DNA from: Neobacillus niacini
GTDB lineage: Bacteria > Bacillota > Bacilli > Bacillales > Cytobacillaceae
Assembly (NCBI RefSeq): GCF_030817595.1
Contig: NZ_JAUSZN010000001.1
Location: 442,001-506,000, forward strand
Direction: 5' to 3'
DNA: 64,000 bases
Under the pieces are notes generated by a model. The model was not told the DNA's origin. It saw only the letters and a program-made list of their open reading frames with translations, and searched no databases. The translations under genes were made by a program, and so were the position numbers. Positions 8,611-18,345 of the stretch are shown here, one piece after another (position 1 is the first letter of the stretch; every line of letters starts with the position of its first letter).

Positions 8611-8718
8611 TCTCTTCTTATCTTCAAGCATTCACTACTGGAATTGGCACAGTACTATTCATTAGTCTGCTGCCGAGGCTTCATAGGGCCAGTCCCTCAA
8701 CCTCTCTTGATAAGAGTA
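8611..8718 (-). promoter_or_regulatory. SAM-I (S-box) riboswitch
   Basis: Read on the minus strand, the leader has the S-box hallmarks in order: CTTATCAAGAGAGG (P1 and start of P2), GAGGGACTGGCCCTATGAAG, CCTCGGCAGC, then ACTGTGCCAATTCCAG and the closing P1 strand GAAGATAAGAAGAG. SAM binding stabilises P1 and frees the downstream terminator, which turns the methionine-synthase-like gene off. Confidence 0.95.
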
Positions 8719-8742
8719 TTCTTGCGTATGTAATTACCTGTT

Positions 8743-8771
8743 AAGTTACACGTATTCAGATAAACTGTCAA
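8743..8771 (-). promoter_or_regulatory. Promoter of the S-box transcript
   Basis: On the minus strand, TTGACA and TAACTT are separated by 17 bases, just upstream of the riboswitch. Confidence 0.7.
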
Positions 8772-8802
8772 CTAATATCTATTACGATATCGCTTTCATT
8801 TT

Positions 8803-8848
8803 ATATACGAATAATAATAGTTATTTTCAGGCTTAATGTTCGTATTTT
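8803..8848 (+). promoter_or_regulatory. PurBox pair (PurR operator) upstream of purT
   Basis: Inverted CGAA (8808-8811) and TTCG (8839-8842) elements are separated by 27 bases, the spacing expected for tandem inverted PurBoxes with a 16-17-base gap. The second box read backwards, AAAATACGAACATTA, closely fits the PurBox consensus. It lies directly upstream of the purT promoter. PurR with PRPP as signal is the established B. subtilis system. Confidence 0.7.
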
Positions 8849-8863
8849 AGTAAAAATAATAGC

Positions 8864-8892
8864 TTGTCATCGGTGAAAATATAGGATAATAT
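8864..8892 (+). promoter_or_regulatory. Promoter of purT
   Basis: TTGTCA (8864-8869), a 17-base spacer and TAATAT (8887-8892), 32 bases before the GTG start of purT. Confidence 0.7.
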
Positions 8893-8924
8893 AATCAAAA
8901 GACAAACGATAGGGGTTGTGTTAG

Positions 8925-10094
8925 GTGTTTGGTACCCAGACGAAAAAGATCATGTTACTTGGTTCAGGTGAACTTGGAAAAGAAACGATTATTGAGGCGC
9001 AGCGACTAGGGCTCGAGACCATTGCTGTTGACCGTTATGAAAATGCTCCTGCCATGCAGGTGGCTCACCGTTCATATGTGGTGGACATGCTTGATGGAGA
9101 AGAACTTCGGAGTGTAATAGAAAGAGAGAAACCAGATTTGGTGGTTCCCGAGATTGAGGCGATTGCCACAGAAACACTAGTGGAACTTGAAAAAGAAGGT
9201 TTCCGTATCGTACCGACAGCGAATGCTGTGAACTTAACGATGGATCGGGAAGGAATCCGCCGATTGGCCAGCGAGGACCTAGGGCTTCCCACAGCGAAGT
9301 ACGCCTTTGCGGACACCCTTTACGAACTCAGGAATGCTGTTCAGAAAATCGGGACACCATGCGTTATAAAACCCATTATGAGCTCTTCTGGAAAAGGGCA
9401 AACGATTTGCCGGTCCATGGAGGATGTGGAATGGTCTTGGAATGAGGCGATGGCAGGTGGAAGAGGGAAGAAAGCCCGAATGATTGTGGAGGAATTTATC
9501 CTTTTTGAATCTGAAATCACGCTATTAACTGTACGTTCCGCTTCTGGCACAACCTTTTGTGCACCTATTGGACACGTCCAAAAAGATGGTGACTATATTG
9601 AATCCTGGCAGCCGCATGACATGACAGAGGCGCAAATCCTAGAGGCACAGGATATCGCAAAAAAAATCACGGATGGGCTTGGCGGCTTCGGAGTTTTTGG
9701 AGTGGAGTTATTTCTTTCTCCACAAGGTGTCTATTTTAGTGAAGTGTCACCACGACCGCATGACACGGGGATGGTTACCATGGTTACACAAGATCTATCT
9801 GAGTTTGCCTTACATGTAAGGGCGATTTTAGGCTATCCAATTCCAGATGTTCAGCTAGTGAAACCGGGTGCTAGTCATACGATTAAGGCTATAAAAGAAA
9901 GTAAGAAGTACCACATATCAGGAATAGCAGAAAGCTTATCCGTCCCTCATACACAGGTTCGAGTATTTGGAAAACCAGAAACCAAAGTGGGGCGACGAAT
10001 GGCGGTAGTGTTAAGCAACGGGGAATCTGTCGATGATGCTAGAGAAAGAGCACAGACAGCAGCTTCTAAATTGATGTTAACCTATGAAGATTAA
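8925..10094 (+). CDS. purT: Formate-dependent phosphoribosylglycinamide formyltransferase PurT
   Basis: Cytoplasmic ATP-grasp enzyme that makes formyl-GAR from GAR, formate and ATP, the folate-independent version of the third step of purine synthesis. The N-terminal GSGELGKE motif (13-20), the ATP-grasp core ([11 protein letters not shown] near 148-158, [22 protein letters not shown]) and the length of 389 residues all fit PurT. The start is GTG. A PurBox pair upstream fits control by PurR. The next gene encodes an OFA-family transporter, so formate supply may be linked, but this is inference. Confidence 0.93.
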   Translation: MFGTQTKKIMLLGSGELGKETIIEAQRLGLETIAVDRYENAPAMQVAHRSYVVDMLDGEELRSVIEREKPDLVVPEIEAIATETLVELEKEGFRIVPTANAVNLTMDREGIRRLASEDLGLPTAKYAFADTLYELRNAVQKIGTPCVIKPIMSSSGKGQTICRSMEDVEWSWNEAMAGGRGKKARMIVEEFILFESEITLLTVRSASGTTFCAPIGHVQKDGDYIESWQPHDMTEAQILEAQDIAKKITDGLGGFGVFGVELFLSPQGVYFSEVSPRPHDTGMVTMVTQDLSEFALHVRAILGYPIPDVQLVKPGASHTIKAIKESKKYHISGIAESLSVPHTQVRVFGKPETKVGRRMAVVLSNGESVDDARERAQTAASKLMLTYED

Positions 10095-10142
10095 CCTTTT
10101 AGAATCAACGAGATTATACAATTTGGAAAGAGGGATGGATGA

Positions 10143-11414
10143 ATGCATACAAAAAAGCGTTGGTTAATCGCGCTATCGGCGGTTGGCATACATATTTCGA
10201 TTGGATCAGTGTACGCTTGGAGTGTTTTCACAAAACCACTTCAACAGGAAATGGGCTGGGGATTAAAGCAAATTTCGTTCACATTTAGCTTAGCTATACT
10301 TTTCTTAGGATTATCTGCAGCCTTTTTAGGGCATTTTGTCGAGAAGTTTGGACCGAGAGCTGCTGGAACGCTTAGCGCTGTGTTTTTTGGGACTGGAGTA
10401 GCTGGGGCAGGTTTTGCTATTCAAATAGAATCATTGCTATTACTCTATTTATTTTATGGAATGATCGCTGGAATTGGGTTAGGAGTTGGCTATATTACAC
10501 CAGTTTCTACCTTGGTAAAATGGTTCCCTGATAGAAGAGGACTTGCAACAGGGCTAGCGATAATGGGATTTGGATTTGCTTCCATGATCAGTAGTCCGAT
10601 TATGAATTATTTAATCGTGAACTATGGGATTTCTAACACCTTCTATTTACTTGGAGCAGCCTACTTCATTATCATATTTTGCTCTGCACAATATCTTGCT
10701 CCGCCGAAAGAAGGTTGGGTACCTAAGGGTATGGCAGCGGCAGGACAAAAATCAGGTGGTATGAAATTAAAAGAAGATTTGCGTCAGCTAACGGCAAATG
10801 AGGCAGTCAGAACAAGACAGTTTTGGGCGTTATGGTTGATGTTATTTATCAATGTTACCTGTGGAATTGCGATTCTTTCGGTTGCATCGCCGATGGCTCA
10901 AGAGCTAGTAGGTATGACAGCAACTGGGGCGGCAACAATGGTGGGAATCATGGGGTTATTTAACGGCGGCGGAAGGATTGTTTGGGCTACCATCTCTGAT
11001 TATATCGGAAGACCAAATGTCTACACACTATTCTTTGCTTTTCAAATTGTTGCCTTTTTTATGCTTCCAAATATAACGGTAGGAATTCTATTTTCTATAA
11101 TCGTTTATATGATCATGACCTGTTATGGAGGAGGGTTTTCATCCATACCGGCGTATATTGGCGATTTGTTTGGAACTAAGCAGCTTGGTGCTATTCATGG
11201 ATATATTTTGACTGCATGGGCTGCAGCAGGTTTAGCAGGACCGATTTTTGTGTCCTGGGTTAGAGAAACAACCGGAAGCTATCAGGGGACATTAATCATT
11301 TTTTCAGGAATCTTTATTGTCGCTCTAACGGTTTCACTGCTTATCCGTCTTGATATTAAGAAATTAAGGGCTTTAAGCGAAAATCAAATGATGAAAAATG
11401 CGGGAAATTTTTAG
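10143..11414 (+). CDS. MFS transporter, oxalate/formate antiporter (OFA) family
   Basis: Twelve-helix major facilitator of the OFA group, which exchanges or imports small carboxylates (oxalate, formate, lactate). The N-terminal HISIGSVYAWSVF near residues 17-29 is typical of this group, as are the paired glycine-rich helices and 423-residue length. It follows purT by 48 bases behind AAAGAGGGATGG and may be co-transcribed. Formate or lactate are reasonable substrates but the sequence does not decide. It ends at terminator R2 copy 1. Confidence 0.85.
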   Translation: MHTKKRWLIALSAVGIHISIGSVYAWSVFTKPLQQEMGWGLKQISFTFSLAILFLGLSAAFLGHFVEKFGPRAAGTLSAVFFGTGVAGAGFAIQIESLLLLYLFYGMIAGIGLGVGYITPVSTLVKWFPDRRGLATGLAIMGFGFASMISSPIMNYLIVNYGISNTFYLLGAAYFIIIFCSAQYLAPPKEGWVPKGMAAAGQKSGGMKLKEDLRQLTANEAVRTRQFWALWLMLFINVTCGIAILSVASPMAQELVGMTATGAATMVGIMGLFNGGGRIVWATISDYIGRPNVYTLFFAFQIVAFFMLPNITVGILFSIIVYMIMTCYGGGFSSIPAYIGDLFGTKQLGAIHGYILTAWAAAGLAGPIFVSWVRETTGSYQGTLIIFSGIFIVALTVSLLIRLDIKKLRALSENQMMKNAGNF

Positions 11415-11476
11415 AAAAAGAAATTAGTTCTAGTTAAATTAATGTTCGAAAAGCTGCCAATTCGGCAGCTTTTTAT
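11410..11476 (+). terminator. Terminator, repeat R2 copy 1
   Basis: AAGCTGCC-AATT-CGGCAGCTT followed by TTTATG. The hairpin and about 45 bases before it recur at 30490-30556, again directly after a stop codon. Confidence 0.85.
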
Positions 11477-11640
11477 GTTTTATCAAAATATTAATAAATC
11501 GCACCTGTCTCAAAGCCCAATGAAGGTATGATCCTTGAATACAAGAGGTTTCTATCATCTGAAGAAGTTACACCTGCTTCTGTTTTTCATATACAAAAAT
11601 TAACCGTGGTTCAAAAATAAAACATCATTCAAAAAAATGC

Positions 11641-11669
11641 TTGCAAAGTTAAAAAGGTGCTGTTAAATT
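11641..11669 (+). promoter_or_regulatory. Promoter of the acyl-CoA operon
   Basis: TTGCAA (11641-11646), a 17-base spacer and TAAATT (11664-11669), about 115 bases before the TetR start. The earlier DNA from 11480 holds no gene I can support. Confidence 0.6.
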
Positions 11670-11701
11670 ATACTTAATACCAAATATTCAGATAATTAAA
11701 T

Positions 11702-11750
11702 AAGGTTTAAAAACCGAACCTTGTTTAAAAAGATAATGTAAGCGGTTCCT
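11702..11750. promoter_or_regulatory. Operator-like inverted repeat and cre-like site
   Basis: AAGGTT-N9-AACCTT (11702-11722) lies downstream of the promoter where a repressor would act, and is a candidate site for the TetR protein encoded next. ATGTAAGCGGTTCCT (11736-11750) matches most of the CcpA catabolite-response consensus, with mismatches near its 3' end. Both are inferences from sequence. Confidence 0.4.
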
Positions 11751-11783
11751 TTGATTTCTAATTTCTATCAAAGCGGTGATCCT

Positions 11784-12371
11784 ATGAAACTTTCAGAAAA
11801 GAAAATCCTCCGAAAGAAGGAACAAATTCTTCTTTCAGCCATTGAAATAGTGAATAGAAGAGGCTACAGTGGTGCAACCATGGAGGAAATTGCAGCCGAA
11901 CTTTTAATGACTAAAGGGTCCCTCTATTATTATTTCAAAAATAAAAGTGATTTAATGTACCAATGTCATAACTTTGTCCTTTCCCAGGCAACAGAGGATC
12001 TGAAAGAAATACTGAATTCAGGGGAAGGAAGTGCAACAGAAGTTCTTGTAAAAATGATCTCTACCCACATGTTGTATGCAATTGAAGAGAAAGAAGTTTT
12101 CAACCTCATTATGGAGCCAAAGCGTTTTTATAATGAGGAGCAGCTTGACCTCGTGTTAAAGCTGAGAAAAGAATACGAGAGTTTATTCGACCAAATTATC
12201 AAAAGGGGAATCGCAAGTGGTGATTTCTGTGTAGAGGAGCCTTCCATCGAGAGAATGATAATACTTGGGGCCATGAACTGGGTGCAGCAATGGTATAATC
12301 CAAATGGTCGGTTATTGAAAGAAGAAGTGATTGAAAAATACACAAAATCTATTTTGAAAATTTTAAAATAA
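11784..12371 (+). CDS. TetR/AcrR family transcriptional regulator
   Basis: One-component repressor of 195 residues. The N-terminal helix-turn-helix is clear (GATMEEIAAELLMTKGSLYY, followed by FKNKSDLM), and the C-terminal half is the variable ligand-binding part, probably sensing an acyl-CoA given its neighbours. ATG 11784 is preferred because it follows GCGGTGAT at good distance; a TTG at 11751 would add 11 residues with a poorer site. It is the first gene of the 15-kb catabolic operon, an arrangement like fadR in the B. subtilis lcfA operon, so autoregulation is likely. Confidence 0.85.
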   Translation: MKLSEKKILRKKEQILLSAIEIVNRRGYSGATMEEIAAELLMTKGSLYYYFKNKSDLMYQCHNFVLSQATEDLKEILNSGEGSATEVLVKMISTHMLYAIEEKEVFNLIMEPKRFYNEEQLDLVLKLRKEYESLFDQIIKRGIASGDFCVEEPSIERMIILGAMNWVQQWYNPNGRLLKEEVIEKYTKSILKILK

Positions 12372-12387
12372 GAGGGAGGCACACCGT

Positions 12388-13995
12388 GTGATTCAAGAAG
12401 TGGAATTATTCGGAAGAAAGTCGATTAGAGTATTTGCAAACCGGCCAAAGAATATCAACGATATCCTCAACATGCAGCTCGCTGCCAACAAACAAAAGGA
12501 GGCGATTGTAACCGAGGAAAGATCACTCACTTATGAAGAGCTAAAAAGATACTCAAGCATAATAGCTGCCAACCTACAACGAAAATACAACATTCAAAAA
12601 GGAGACCGGGTTGCCACCATTATCGGTAATCGCTACCACTTTCCGCTCCTAGTCTTTGCTTGCGTTAAGCTTGGCGCGATTATGGTCCCAGTCAATGTTA
12701 AATTATCACCCGATGAAATGGCATATATCTTAAGTCATTCTGAAGTTAAAGTCATTGTTAGTGATAGTCAATTTGTACCCCAACTGAGCCAAATAAAAGA
12801 GATTAATGAAAATGCTCTCCCAGAGAAGACAAATATCTTTCTCATAGATGGGGAGGATTCATTTGCCCACTTAATGGATAGTAGAAATTCAACTCCTGAC
12901 CTTACCCTACTAGAAGAGGTTGATCCTGCCTTTATTTTATATACATCCGGGACAACCGGCAGGCCAAAAGGGGCCGTATTATCGCACATTGGAGTCATTC
13001 ACAGCTTAATGAATTACCAATCGGTATTTAACACTAATTCCACAATGAAAACCTTGATTGCAGTCCCCATGTTTCATGTTACTGGTTTAGTCGGTCAACT
13101 CCTGCACATGGTCTATGTCGGCGGTACATCCTACAGCATGGAACGTTACCAAAATAAGAAATACATCGAACTCACCTTACAGCATCGAATCAACTTCCTT
13201 TTCAACGTACCCACTATTTTCATCATGATGTCCTCTGAAGAAGAATTCAAAAAACACACCTTTGATTTTGTCACGAAAGTTGCCTATGGTGGATCACCTA
13301 TTTACAAACAAACCTACCAACTACTCCAAAGTGCTTTTCCTAATGCTGAACTACATAATGCCTATGGCTCAACCGAAACTTCATCTCCAGCAACGCTAAT
13401 GCCAAGAGCTCATCCGCCAGAAAAAGTCGCTTCCGTTGGTTTGGCGGTTCCAGTGGCGGATATCAAGATCATGAATGGTGAGGGAAAAGAGTGCAATGTT
13501 GGTGAAGTTGGCGAACTTTACATTAAGGGGCCAATGGTCATCCAAGAGTATTGGAGAAATGAGGATGCTAATTCTAAGAGCTTTACTAATGGCTATTGGC
13601 AATCCGGTGACATTGGAACAATGGATGAGGAGGGATACTATTATATTCTCGATCGTAAAAAGGACATGATCAATCGTGGAGGAGAGAAAATTTTTTCCAT
13701 TGAAGTTGAGGATGTCTTGAAGAAGCTTGAATGGATTCGTGAAGCGGCAGTTGTCGGTGAACCAGATCCGATTTATGGGGAACGTGTGAAAGCTTTCGTC
13801 GTTAGCGACCAGCTGCAAGAAGTAGACATTCCCGCCATTCAAGCCCATTGTCGAACCTATCTTGCAAAATTTAAGGTTCCGGAGTTATTCGAATTCCTAG
13901 ATGAACTGCCACGAAATGCTGCTGGAAAAATTCTAAAAAACAGTTTGAAAGAAAGAAGGGAAAACGATGTTAAAAGAACTGTCGAGTCAAGCTAA
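12388..13995 (+). CDS. AMP-binding acyl-CoA synthetase
   Basis: Cytoplasmic ligase that activates a carboxylic acid to its CoA thioester through an acyl-adenylate. The phosphate-binding loop [11 protein letters not shown] is at residues 185-195, NAYGSTET near 325, the SGDIG...[14 protein letters not shown] hinge region near 406-437, and the catalytic Lys in [11 protein letters not shown] close to the C-terminus. Length, 535 residues, is normal. The start is GTG behind AGGGAGG. It is the likely entry enzyme for the acid imported by the TRAP system in the same operon. The acid specificity cannot be read. Confidence 0.9.
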   Translation: MIQEVELFGRKSIRVFANRPKNINDILNMQLAANKQKEAIVTEERSLTYEELKRYSSIIAANLQRKYNIQKGDRVATIIGNRYHFPLLVFACVKLGAIMVPVNVKLSPDEMAYILSHSEVKVIVSDSQFVPQLSQIKEINENALPEKTNIFLIDGEDSFAHLMDSRNSTPDLTLLEEVDPAFILYTSGTTGRPKGAVLSHIGVIHSLMNYQSVFNTNSTMKTLIAVPMFHVTGLVGQLLHMVYVGGTSYSMERYQNKKYIELTLQHRINFLFNVPTIFIMMSSEEEFKKHTFDFVTKVAYGGSPIYKQTYQLLQSAFPNAELHNAYGSTETSSPATLMPRAHPPEKVASVGLAVPVADIKIMNGEGKECNVGEVGELYIKGPMVIQEYWRNEDANSKSFTNGYWQSGDIGTMDEEGYYYILDRKKDMINRGGEKIFSIEVEDVLKKLEWIREAAVVGEPDPIYGERVKAFVVSDQLQEVDIPAIQAHCRTYLAKFKVPELFEFLDELPRNAAGKILKNSLKERRENDVKRTVESS

Positions 13996-15172
13996 GCAAC
14001 TACGAATACAACTTATTGAATTCATGGAGGAACATATTTATCGGAACGAAATGGTTTTTGAAGAAGAATTGAACCGTCAAGAAAATCGGTGGGAAATTCC
14101 CCCTATGATTGAAGAATTGAAGGAGAAAGCGAAAGCGCAAGGACTATGGAATTTATTTCTTCCCGATAAAGAATACGGCAGTGGACTTTCAAACTATGAA
14201 TATGCTCATCTATGCGAAATAATGGGACGTTCCCTGCTGGCACCGGAAATCTTTAACTGCAATGCACCAGACACAGGGAATATGGAAGTTCTCATTAAGT
14301 ACGGGACCGAAGAGCAAAAGAAGCAATGGCTTGAGCCGCTATTAGAAGGAAGAATTCGTTCGGTTTTCTCGATGACGGAACCGGATGTGGCATCTTCGGA
14401 CGCAACCAATATTCAAAGCAGTATTGTGCGCGACGGTGATGAGTATGTAATAAACGCAAGAAAGTGGTGGTCAACAGGGGCACTAGATCCACGCTGCAAA
14501 GTAGCTATTGTAATGGGGAAAACCGACCCGAATGCAGAGAAGCACAAACAGCAGTCCATGATTCTTGTACCATTTGATGCGCCTGGAGTGGAAGTGAAAA
14601 GACATTTGCCGGTGTTTGGCTATGACCATGCACCGAACGGGCACGCTGAAGTCCACTACAACAATGTGCGCGTCCCAGTATCCAATATTTTATTAGGTGA
14701 AGGTAGAGGTTTTGAAATTGCTCAAGGACGCTTAGGACCAGGAAGAATTCATCATTGCATGCGTGCGATTGGAGCTGCTGAGCGTGCTCTTGATTTGATG
14801 ATCAAGCGTTCCAATAGTCGTGAAGCTTTTAGTTCGAAACTAATTGATAAAGAGACGATAAGGGAACAATTTGCCGAAAGCCGTATTGACATCGAGCAGG
14901 CAAGATTACTTACCCTGCATGCCGCTAACAAGATCGATCAAGAAGGAGTAAAGGCAGCAAGAAAAGAAATTGCCATGATAAAAGTCGCTGTGCCACGAGT
15001 GTCAATTCGAGTCATTGATCGTGCCATCGAGGTTTTTGGTGGAGCTGGTGTCTCCGATGATTACCCACTTGCTGCACATTATGCAAATGCAAGGACGCTT
15101 AGAATTGTTGATGGACCAGACAAAGTCCATTTAAGAGATATTGCCAGATTAGAAATTAAAGAGCAGCTATAG
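13967..15172 (+). CDS. Acyl-CoA dehydrogenase, ACAD10/ACAD11-like
   Basis: FAD enzyme of the acyl-CoA dehydrogenase superfamily, 401 residues, overlapping the ligase gene by 29 bases. Diagnostic stretches are [16 protein letters not shown], the [15 protein letters not shown] block, [20 protein letters not shown] and [13 protein letters not shown], which from memory closely resemble the dehydrogenase half of human ACAD11. At the usual catalytic-Glu position (often YEG) the sequence reads VDGPDKVH, as in that subgroup. ACAD10/11 proteins fuse this domain to a kinase; here the kinase is separate (21756-22808). It probably removes phosphate and hydrogen from a phosphorylated 4-hydroxyacyl-CoA (inference). 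Confidence 0.88.
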   Translation: MLKELSSQAKQLRIQLIEFMEEHIYRNEMVFEEELNRQENRWEIPPMIEELKEKAKAQGLWNLFLPDKEYGSGLSNYEYAHLCEIMGRSLLAPEIFNCNAPDTGNMEVLIKYGTEEQKKQWLEPLLEGRIRSVFSMTEPDVASSDATNIQSSIVRDGDEYVINARKWWSTGALDPRCKVAIVMGKTDPNAEKHKQQSMILVPFDAPGVEVKRHLPVFGYDHAPNGHAEVHYNNVRVPVSNILLGEGRGFEIAQGRLGPGRIHHCMRAIGAAERALDLMIKRSNSREAFSSKLIDKETIREQFAESRIDIEQARLLTLHAANKIDQEGVKAARKEIAMIKVAVPRVSIRVIDRAIEVFGGAGVSDDYPLAAHYANARTLRIVDGPDKVHLRDIARLEIKEQL

Positions 15173-15186
15173 GAGGTGCTACACCA

Positions 15187-16185
15187 ATGATATCTTGGTT
15201 TGTGACAACGTTAGGAGAACCGGAAGAGGCTCTTGAAATTAGGGAAATTGAAAGGCCGCTCCCGGCAAGAGGGGAAGTAGTGGTTCGAGTTAAGGCTTTC
15301 GCACTTAATTTCTTTGATATTTTGCAATGCCAAGGAAAATATCAGGAGAAACCTGTGCTTCCGTTTACCCCTGGTGCGGAAGTGGCGGGAGTGATTGAAG
15401 AAGTTGGAGAGGGTGTGTCACTAACTGTCGGTCAGCGTGTTCTGGCAGTTCCACTTCTGCCTAATGGAGGATATACAGAAGCAGTCATTGTACAGGAAGA
15501 TGATGTTTTTCCGATTCCAGATGAGCTCTCGTACAAGGAAGCTGCTGCGATGTATATTACCTACCATACTGCTTACTATGCTTTACATACAAAAGCACTT
15601 CTCCAGCCTTTCGAGACGCTTCTTGTTCACGCAGGTTCAGGAGGAGTTGGTTCCGCCGCAATCCAAATTGGAAAAGCCCTTGGTGCAAAAGTCATTGCAA
15701 CCGCTGGAACGGATGAAAAGCTCGAAATTTGCAGGCAGCTAGGTGCCGATGTTGTTATCAATTACCGAGAAGAAGACTTTAGTCAACGAGTAAAGAAGGA
15801 AACTGCAGGGCATGGGGCAGATGTAATCTTTGATCCAGTGGGAGGAAATGTGTTCCATTTGTCACGTAAATGTATCGCATTTGATGGAAGGCTGCTAATT
15901 ATTGGATTTGCGGGAGGGAATATTCCTGAAGCACCGATGAATCATGCCTTAATTAAAAATTACTCACTCGTTGGTGTCCACTTTGGCTACTTTAGGAAGC
16001 TATTTCCAGAAAAGGTGAAAGTTGCACATGACGAGCTGATGGAATTATACAAAGCAAAAAAAATTAAACCGCTTATTTATCACAATTATCCCTTCGAAGA
16101 AGTTCCAGCAGCCTTAAATCAATTGGGAAGCCGGGAAACATGGGGAAAATTAGTAGTTGGGACAAAGGGGGGCGCTTATGAGTGA
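15187..16185 (+). CDS. MDR-family NADPH:quinone reductase-like oxidoreductase
   Basis: Zinc-free medium-chain dehydrogenase/reductase (quinone oxidoreductase/enoyl reductase type), 332 residues. The N-terminal GroES-like domain (PFTPGAEVAGVIEEVGEGV) is followed by the Rossmann motif HAGSGGVGSAAIQIGKALGA near 145. No cluster of zinc-binding cysteines is present. In this operon it may reduce an enoyl-CoA double bond or a carbonyl intermediate. It starts behind AGGAGG 14 bases after the dehydrogenase and overlaps the next gene by 8 bases, so translation is coupled. Confidence 0.85.
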   Translation: MISWFVTTLGEPEEALEIREIERPLPARGEVVVRVKAFALNFFDILQCQGKYQEKPVLPFTPGAEVAGVIEEVGEGVSLTVGQRVLAVPLLPNGGYTEAVIVQEDDVFPIPDELSYKEAAAMYITYHTAYYALHTKALLQPFETLLVHAGSGGVGSAAIQIGKALGAKVIATAGTDEKLEICRQLGADVVINYREEDFSQRVKKETAGHGADVIFDPVGGNVFHLSRKCIAFDGRLLIIGFAGGNIPEAPMNHALIKNYSLVGVHFGYFRKLFPEKVKVAHDELMELYKAKKIKPLIYHNYPFEEVPAALNQLGSRETWGKLVVGTKGGAYE

Positions 16186-16954
16186 ATTTATTGAAATAAG
16201 GGTTGAACAAGGAATAGGACATATTATCTTGAACCGGCCAAGTAAGCTAAATGCTCTATCAAGGGATTTAGTGGCGGAATTACGGGAAGCACTTCTTGGA
16301 TTGGAAAACAATCAAGCTGTGAAAGTAATCATTCTATCAGGCAACGGCAAATCCTTCTGTGCCGGTGGAGATATTGATTCTATGAACAAATTGAAAAATC
16401 AAGCAGAGGCTGCTGAGTGGGTTGAATTTGTTTCAGGGCTTACCCGACAGATTCTAGAGCTCAATAAGTATGTAATAGCTGCGATCCATGGTTACGCTGC
16501 CGGTGCAGGCTTTAGTCTCGCCCTCGCCTGTGATTTCATTGTTGCTGAAAGGGAAGCAAAATTTGCTTTAAGTTTTGCGAATATTGGCTTAATTCCTGAC
16601 CTTGGATTAATTAAGCTTCTATCAGAGAGGATTTCACCACCTTTGGTTAAGGAATGGATTTCCACAGGAAAAACTATTACCGCCGAAGAAGCGTTGTCAT
16701 ATCAAATGATTAACCGCTTAGCAGAAGGGGATGTCGTACAGGAGGCGGAAACTTTTGCTGAGTTCATTGTAAATGGACCTTCAGTAGCAAACAAGTATGT
16801 CAAGTATCTTGTGAATACAGCCCCTTCTCTTCATCATGAAACAGCACTTATGCAGGAGAATACGATACAGGCAATATTACTTCAAACAGAAGATCACAAG
16901 GAAGGTGTATCCGCCTTTTTTGAGAAAAGAAAAGCTAGTTTTATAGGTTCTTAA
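16178..16954 (+). CDS. Enoyl-CoA hydratase/isomerase family protein
   Basis: Crotonase-fold protein of 258 residues. The oxyanion-hole regions are AGGDIDSM and AAGAGFSLALACDF. The stretch after it (FANIGLIPDLGLIKLL) lacks the usual two catalytic glutamates of hydratases, so an isomerase or another crotonase reaction is more likely than simple hydration. ATG 16178 is chosen because it overlaps the previous stop (ATGAGTGA) and follows AAAGGGGGG; an in-frame ATG at 16157 has no good site. It is the last gene before a 96-base gap and the TRAP genes. Confidence 0.85.
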   Translation: MSEFIEIRVEQGIGHIILNRPSKLNALSRDLVAELREALLGLENNQAVKVIILSGNGKSFCAGGDIDSMNKLKNQAEAAEWVEFVSGLTRQILELNKYVIAAIHGYAAGAGFSLALACDFIVAEREAKFALSFANIGLIPDLGLIKLLSERISPPLVKEWISTGKTITAEEALSYQMINRLAEGDVVQEAETFAEFIVNGPSVANKYVKYLVNTAPSLHHETALMQENTIQAILLQTEDHKEGVSAFFEKRKASFIGS

Positions 16955-16977
16955 TAATATTGGTGTTACGTTCGTAA

Positions 16978-17004
16978 AAGGCTATTAAAAAGGCGTTTAG
17001 CCTT
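16978..17004 (+). other. Intra-operon hairpin before dctP
   Basis: AAGGCTA and TAGCCTT pair across a 13-base loop. There is no T-run, so it is more likely an RNA-processing or stability element than a terminator. Confidence 0.4.
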
Positions 17005-17050
17005 GAAAGAGATATAGTCATGTCCATTTATTAACGAGGGGGATACACGT

Positions 17051-18181
17051 GTGAGAAAAGGGAAAAAAGGGATTTTATTGACACTAATTTTAAGCGTTTT
17101 CATGATTTTGGCAGCCTGCTCGTCAGAAACATCTAAAAGTGGAGCGACAGGCGGAAAAGGTGAGACGGGCGAAGTCATTAAACTACGGGCAGCTACAGGT
17201 CTAAGTTCCCAGCATGCGTGGTGGTCAGCTAATATGATTCCGTGGATGGAACGTGTAGAAGAGTTGACGAATGGGCAAGTGGAGTTTGAAACATTCGCTG
17301 GAGGCGAACTTGTTTCGACACCGGATGAAGGAGATGCTGTTTTAAGCGGCACAATAGATGTCGGTCTAGTACTTCCCATCTATCAACCGGATCAATATGC
17401 AATGGCTGAGATTACTATGCTCCCACTTGCAAAGTCAGATGCCCATATCGGTTCGAATGCATGGAAAGAATTGTTAGCTAGTGATGTTGAACTTGCTGAT
17501 GGAAAAACATTTTCTGAATTGCAGTTTGGTGATTTTAAAATTTTCCCAGTTGCTACAACTCAGGAGTATTCGATTTCTACAACTGGAAAAGAATTTAAGA
17601 CTGCCAAAGATGTGAAAGGTACATCTCTTCGTACTCCTTCACGCATCCATGAAAAATACTCCGAAATCATTGGCATTAACAGTGTTACGATGCCTGCGGT
17701 TGAAATGTATGATTCACTCAGCAGAGGCTCATTTGATGGCAGTTACTATAGTATAGCTGACTGGTCCGGGTATGGTTTCCAGGATCTATTCAAATACACA
17801 ATTACAGGAGTAAACTTCGGACATTTTAATGCGTTTATTGGCATGAGTAATGAGAAGTGGGATAGTCTGCCAAAGAATGTCCAGGAGGCTATGACCCAGG
17901 CAAACGAAGAATTGTTCTCAAAAGGAGCAGATGAGTGGATTAAGCGTTCGGAAGATATGATGAAGAAAAATGAAGCGGATGGTGGTAAGTTTGTTGAATT
18001 TTCCACCCTCGATCAAGGAGTTCAAGATTTAATTAACAAGGGGATTGAAGATACCTGGAAGGATTATGCTAGCCTTCTTGAAAAACAAGGACAGCCAGGG
18101 AACAAGTTAGTCACTTTATGGCGTGACATTATTCTCGAACAAGGCGGAGACGTCCCAGACGGCGTTAAGAAAATGAAATAA
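17051..18181 (+). CDS. dctP: TRAP transporter substrate-binding lipoprotein DctP
   Basis: Extracellular solute receptor of a tripartite ATP-independent (TRAP) importer, tethered as a lipoprotein: a basic N-terminus, a hydrophobic stretch, then the lipobox LAAC with Cys23. The mature part resembles DctP receptors for organic acids (the WWSANMIPWMERVEEL region, YDSLSRGSFDG, DVKGTSLRTPS with the conserved Arg that binds carboxylates). It has 376 residues and a GTG start after GAGGGGGA. Substrate is probably a carboxylate that feeds the surrounding acyl-CoA genes. Confidence 0.9.
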   Translation: MRKGKKGILLTLILSVFMILAACSSETSKSGATGGKGETGEVIKLRAATGLSSQHAWWSANMIPWMERVEELTNGQVEFETFAGGELVSTPDEGDAVLSGTIDVGLVLPIYQPDQYAMAEITMLPLAKSDAHIGSNAWKELLASDVELADGKTFSELQFGDFKIFPVATTQEYSISTTGKEFKTAKDVKGTSLRTPSRIHEKYSEIIGINSVTMPAVEMYDSLSRGSFDGSYYSIADWSGYGFQDLFKYTITGVNFGHFNAFIGMSNEKWDSLPKNVQEAMTQANEELFSKGADEWIKRSEDMMKKNEADGGKFVEFSTLDQGVQDLINKGIEDTWKDYASLLEKQGQPGNKLVTLWRDIILEQGGDVPDGVKKMK

Positions 18182-18193
18182 AACAGAAAAAAA

Positions 18194-18230
18194 GGGTGCT
18201 AGTCACAGTACCATTGTTCGTGACTAGCCC
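18194..18230 (+). other. Hairpin between dctP and dctM
   Basis: CTAGTCAC pairs with GTGACTAG, extended by GGG/CCC with a two-base bulge, and no T-run follows. Such hairpins after binding-protein genes often protect the upstream mRNA so that more receptor than permease is made. Confidence 0.55.
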
Positions 18231-18345
18231 TGACATGCATTTATTGATAAGAAAATTATTTTTTATAGGTAATACTCCTAATTGCCCTTATGAACTGAAG
18301 CTAGGAAATGAGGGACACATAATTATTGGAAGGTAGGGGAGTAAA

